From positions 1 to 31,778 of the forward strand of contig JANNSD010000186.1 of assembly GCA_031402225.1 (NCBI GenBank): a stretch of DNA of 31,778 bases, read 5' to 3'. A program made the position numbers and the translations under genes. The notes below the pieces were generated by a model. That model was given only the letters and a program-made list of their open reading frames with translations, ran no database searches and had not been told where the DNA came from. The stretch's first letter is position 1, and the number at the start of each line of letters is the position of its first letter. Of the stretch, positions 30,928 through 31,778 are shown in pieces. The stretch is from JAGGAG01 sp031402225. GTDB lineage: Bacteria; Gemmatimonadota; Gemmatimonadetes; Gemmatimonadales; GWC2-71-9.

Positions 30928-31638
30928 ATGACAACTTCCCGTGTTGCCCTCGTCACCGGCGCCACCGAAGGTATCGGCCGTGCCGTCGCGTTTTCCCTTG
31001 GCCGGGCCGGCTGGTCCGTGGGCGTGTGCGCCCGTACCCCCGACCGCCTTGAACGACTGCTCCTCGAGCTGCGCGGCGCCGGAATAAGGGCCGACGGGCT
31101 TCCCGCCGATGTGGGCCATGAGGGCCAGGTGAGGGCCCTCACCGCACACGTCAGCAAGGCGCTCGGCCCCGTCGATACCCTGGTGAACAATGCCGGCGTG
31201 CTCATCGCGAAGCCGTTCAGCGAGCTCAGCGTTGACGACTGGGACACCACCATGCGCACCAACGTGCGGAGCCTGTTCCTGGTGACCCGGGAGGTGCTCC
31301 CCGGCATGCGCGCCGCCGGCCGCGGCGACATCGTGAACGTGGCGAGCCTGGCGGGGCGCAATGGCTTCGTGGGCGGCACCGCCTACGTCGCATCCAAGCA
31401 TGCGGTGCTCGGCTTCAGCAAGGCCCTCATGCTGGAGGAGCGCAAAAACAACATCCGCGTCATCGCCGTGTGCCCCGGGTCGGTGGCCACGGCGATGCTC
31501 CAGAACCAGCCACTCCTGGCCTCCAACGCCGGGAAGATCCTCCGCGCCGAGGATGTGGCCGACACCATCCTCGCGGCGCTGCACCTGCCGGAGCGCGCGC
31601 TCGTCAGCGAACTCGACATCCGTCCCACCAATCCATGA
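30928..31638 (+). CDS. Short-chain dehydrogenase/reductase (FabG-like)
   Basis: 236 residues, 15 bases after the toxin stop. Cofactor motif TGATEGIG (10-17), NNAG near residue 89, and the catalytic Ser140, Tyr153 and Lys157 (YVASK) are complete. ARTPDRLERL after strand 2 suggests NADP(H) preference. The VCPGSVATAM segment is typical of classical SDRs. The substrate cannot be read. It overlaps the following gene by an ATGA, so the two are translationally coupled. Confidence 0.94.
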   Translation: MTTSRVALVTGATEGIGRAVAFSLGRAGWSVGVCARTPDRLERLLLELRGAGIRADGLPADVGHEGQVRALTAHVSKALGPVDTLVNNAGVLIAKPFSELSVDDWDTTMRTNVRSLFLVTREVLPGMRAAGRGDIVNVASLAGRNGFVGGTAYVASKHAVLGFSKALMLEERKNNIRVIAVCPGSVATAMLQNQPLLASNAGKILRAEDVADTILAALHLPERALVSELDIRPTNP

Positions 31639-31778
31639 GCCGCATCCCGGAGCAGTGGGCCGTGACCCGCTGCGTCTGTCAGCGCATGACCTTCGACAGC
31701 CTGCTGCGCCTCGCGCGGGAGTACGGCTGGACCATCGAGGAGCTGGTTGCCAGCACCGGTTGCGGCGACCAGTGCGGC
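31635..31778 (+). CDS. Bfd-like [2Fe-2S]-binding protein, truncated by window end
   Basis: Starts at the ATG at 31635, overlapping the SDR stop. The 48 visible codons contain Cys13 and Cys15 (RCVCQRMTF), a helix-turn-helix-like middle (SLLRLAREYGWTIEELVAST) and Cys43/Cys47 in GCGDQCG, the pattern of the bacterioferritin-associated ferredoxin domain. Three or four of these Cys hold a [2Fe-2S] cluster. The rest of the gene is outside. Coupling to an oxidoreductase gene may mean it passes electrons to or from it (inference). Confidence 0.8.
   Translation, partial: MSRIPEQWAVTRCVCQRMTFDSLLRLAREYGWTIEELVASTGCGDQCG

Overview
The window is GC-rich and densely coded, with short spacers, many 4-base stop/start overlaps and frequent long shadow frames. 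Lipoprotein signal peptides, a small outer-membrane barrel and the gene mix (ThyX instead of ThyA, TspO, an EF-G-2 paralogue, DhnA-type class I aldolase, DUF116) point to a Gram-negative chromosome. The overall style suggests Gemmatimonadota or a close neighbour. That is an inference from style, not from a marker gene. No rRNA, tRNA, CRISPR array, insertion sequence or phage gene was seen.

Layout. (1) 2-6322, plus strand: zinc-ribbon protein (5' cut off), thiolase, slipin-type SPFH protein, unknown membrane protein, 3-hydroxyacyl-CoA dehydrogenase, small lipoprotein and APC-type amino-acid permease, probably one operon. (2) 6366-8065, minus strand: small membrane protein, TspO and a DUF116 protein; the last is divergent from an FAD-linked oxidase (8096-9763), which is followed by thyX. 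(3) 10571-14527: a leader with an intrinsic terminator, then a compact operon of two D-Ala-D-Ala-ligase-like ATP-grasp enzymes, a GNAT acetyltransferase and a KamA-family radical SAM aminomutase. (4) 14640-17882, minus strand: a Cys-stapled repeat lipoprotein and an orphan family-5 solute-binding lipoprotein. (5) 18118-22032: Asp-rich lipoprotein, NtrC-like sigma-54 activator with a degenerate receiver, lipoprotein with a dockerin-like calcium loop, and a TPR protein, meeting class I aldolase tail to tail. (6) 23301-26745: outer-membrane barrel, LysM protein, lipoprotein and a large PLP decarboxylase. (7) 26755-30088, minus strand: EF-G-2 paralogue and a membrane endonuclease/exonuclease/phosphatase-family protein whose zinc-ribbon N-terminus has no ATG, GTG or TTG start. 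(8) 30291-31778: AbrB/PIN toxin-antitoxin pair, SDR oxidoreductase and a truncated Bfd-like [2Fe-2S] gene.

The best candidate for an undescribed system is region 3. The aminomutase keeps both aspartates that read lysine, and it lies in one transcription unit with two peptide-bond-type ligases and an acetyltransferase. This suggests a pathway that makes and caps a beta-lysine-containing small molecule or dipeptide, and its leader terminator looks like an attenuator. Other points of interest are three heptanucleotide repeat arrays with one shared degenerate unit (one inside a reading frame, one over the thyX ribosome-binding region, one around a convergent terminator), the lost NKxD guanine-recognition residues in the EF-G paralogue, and interleaved inverted repeats over that gene's promoter and leader.
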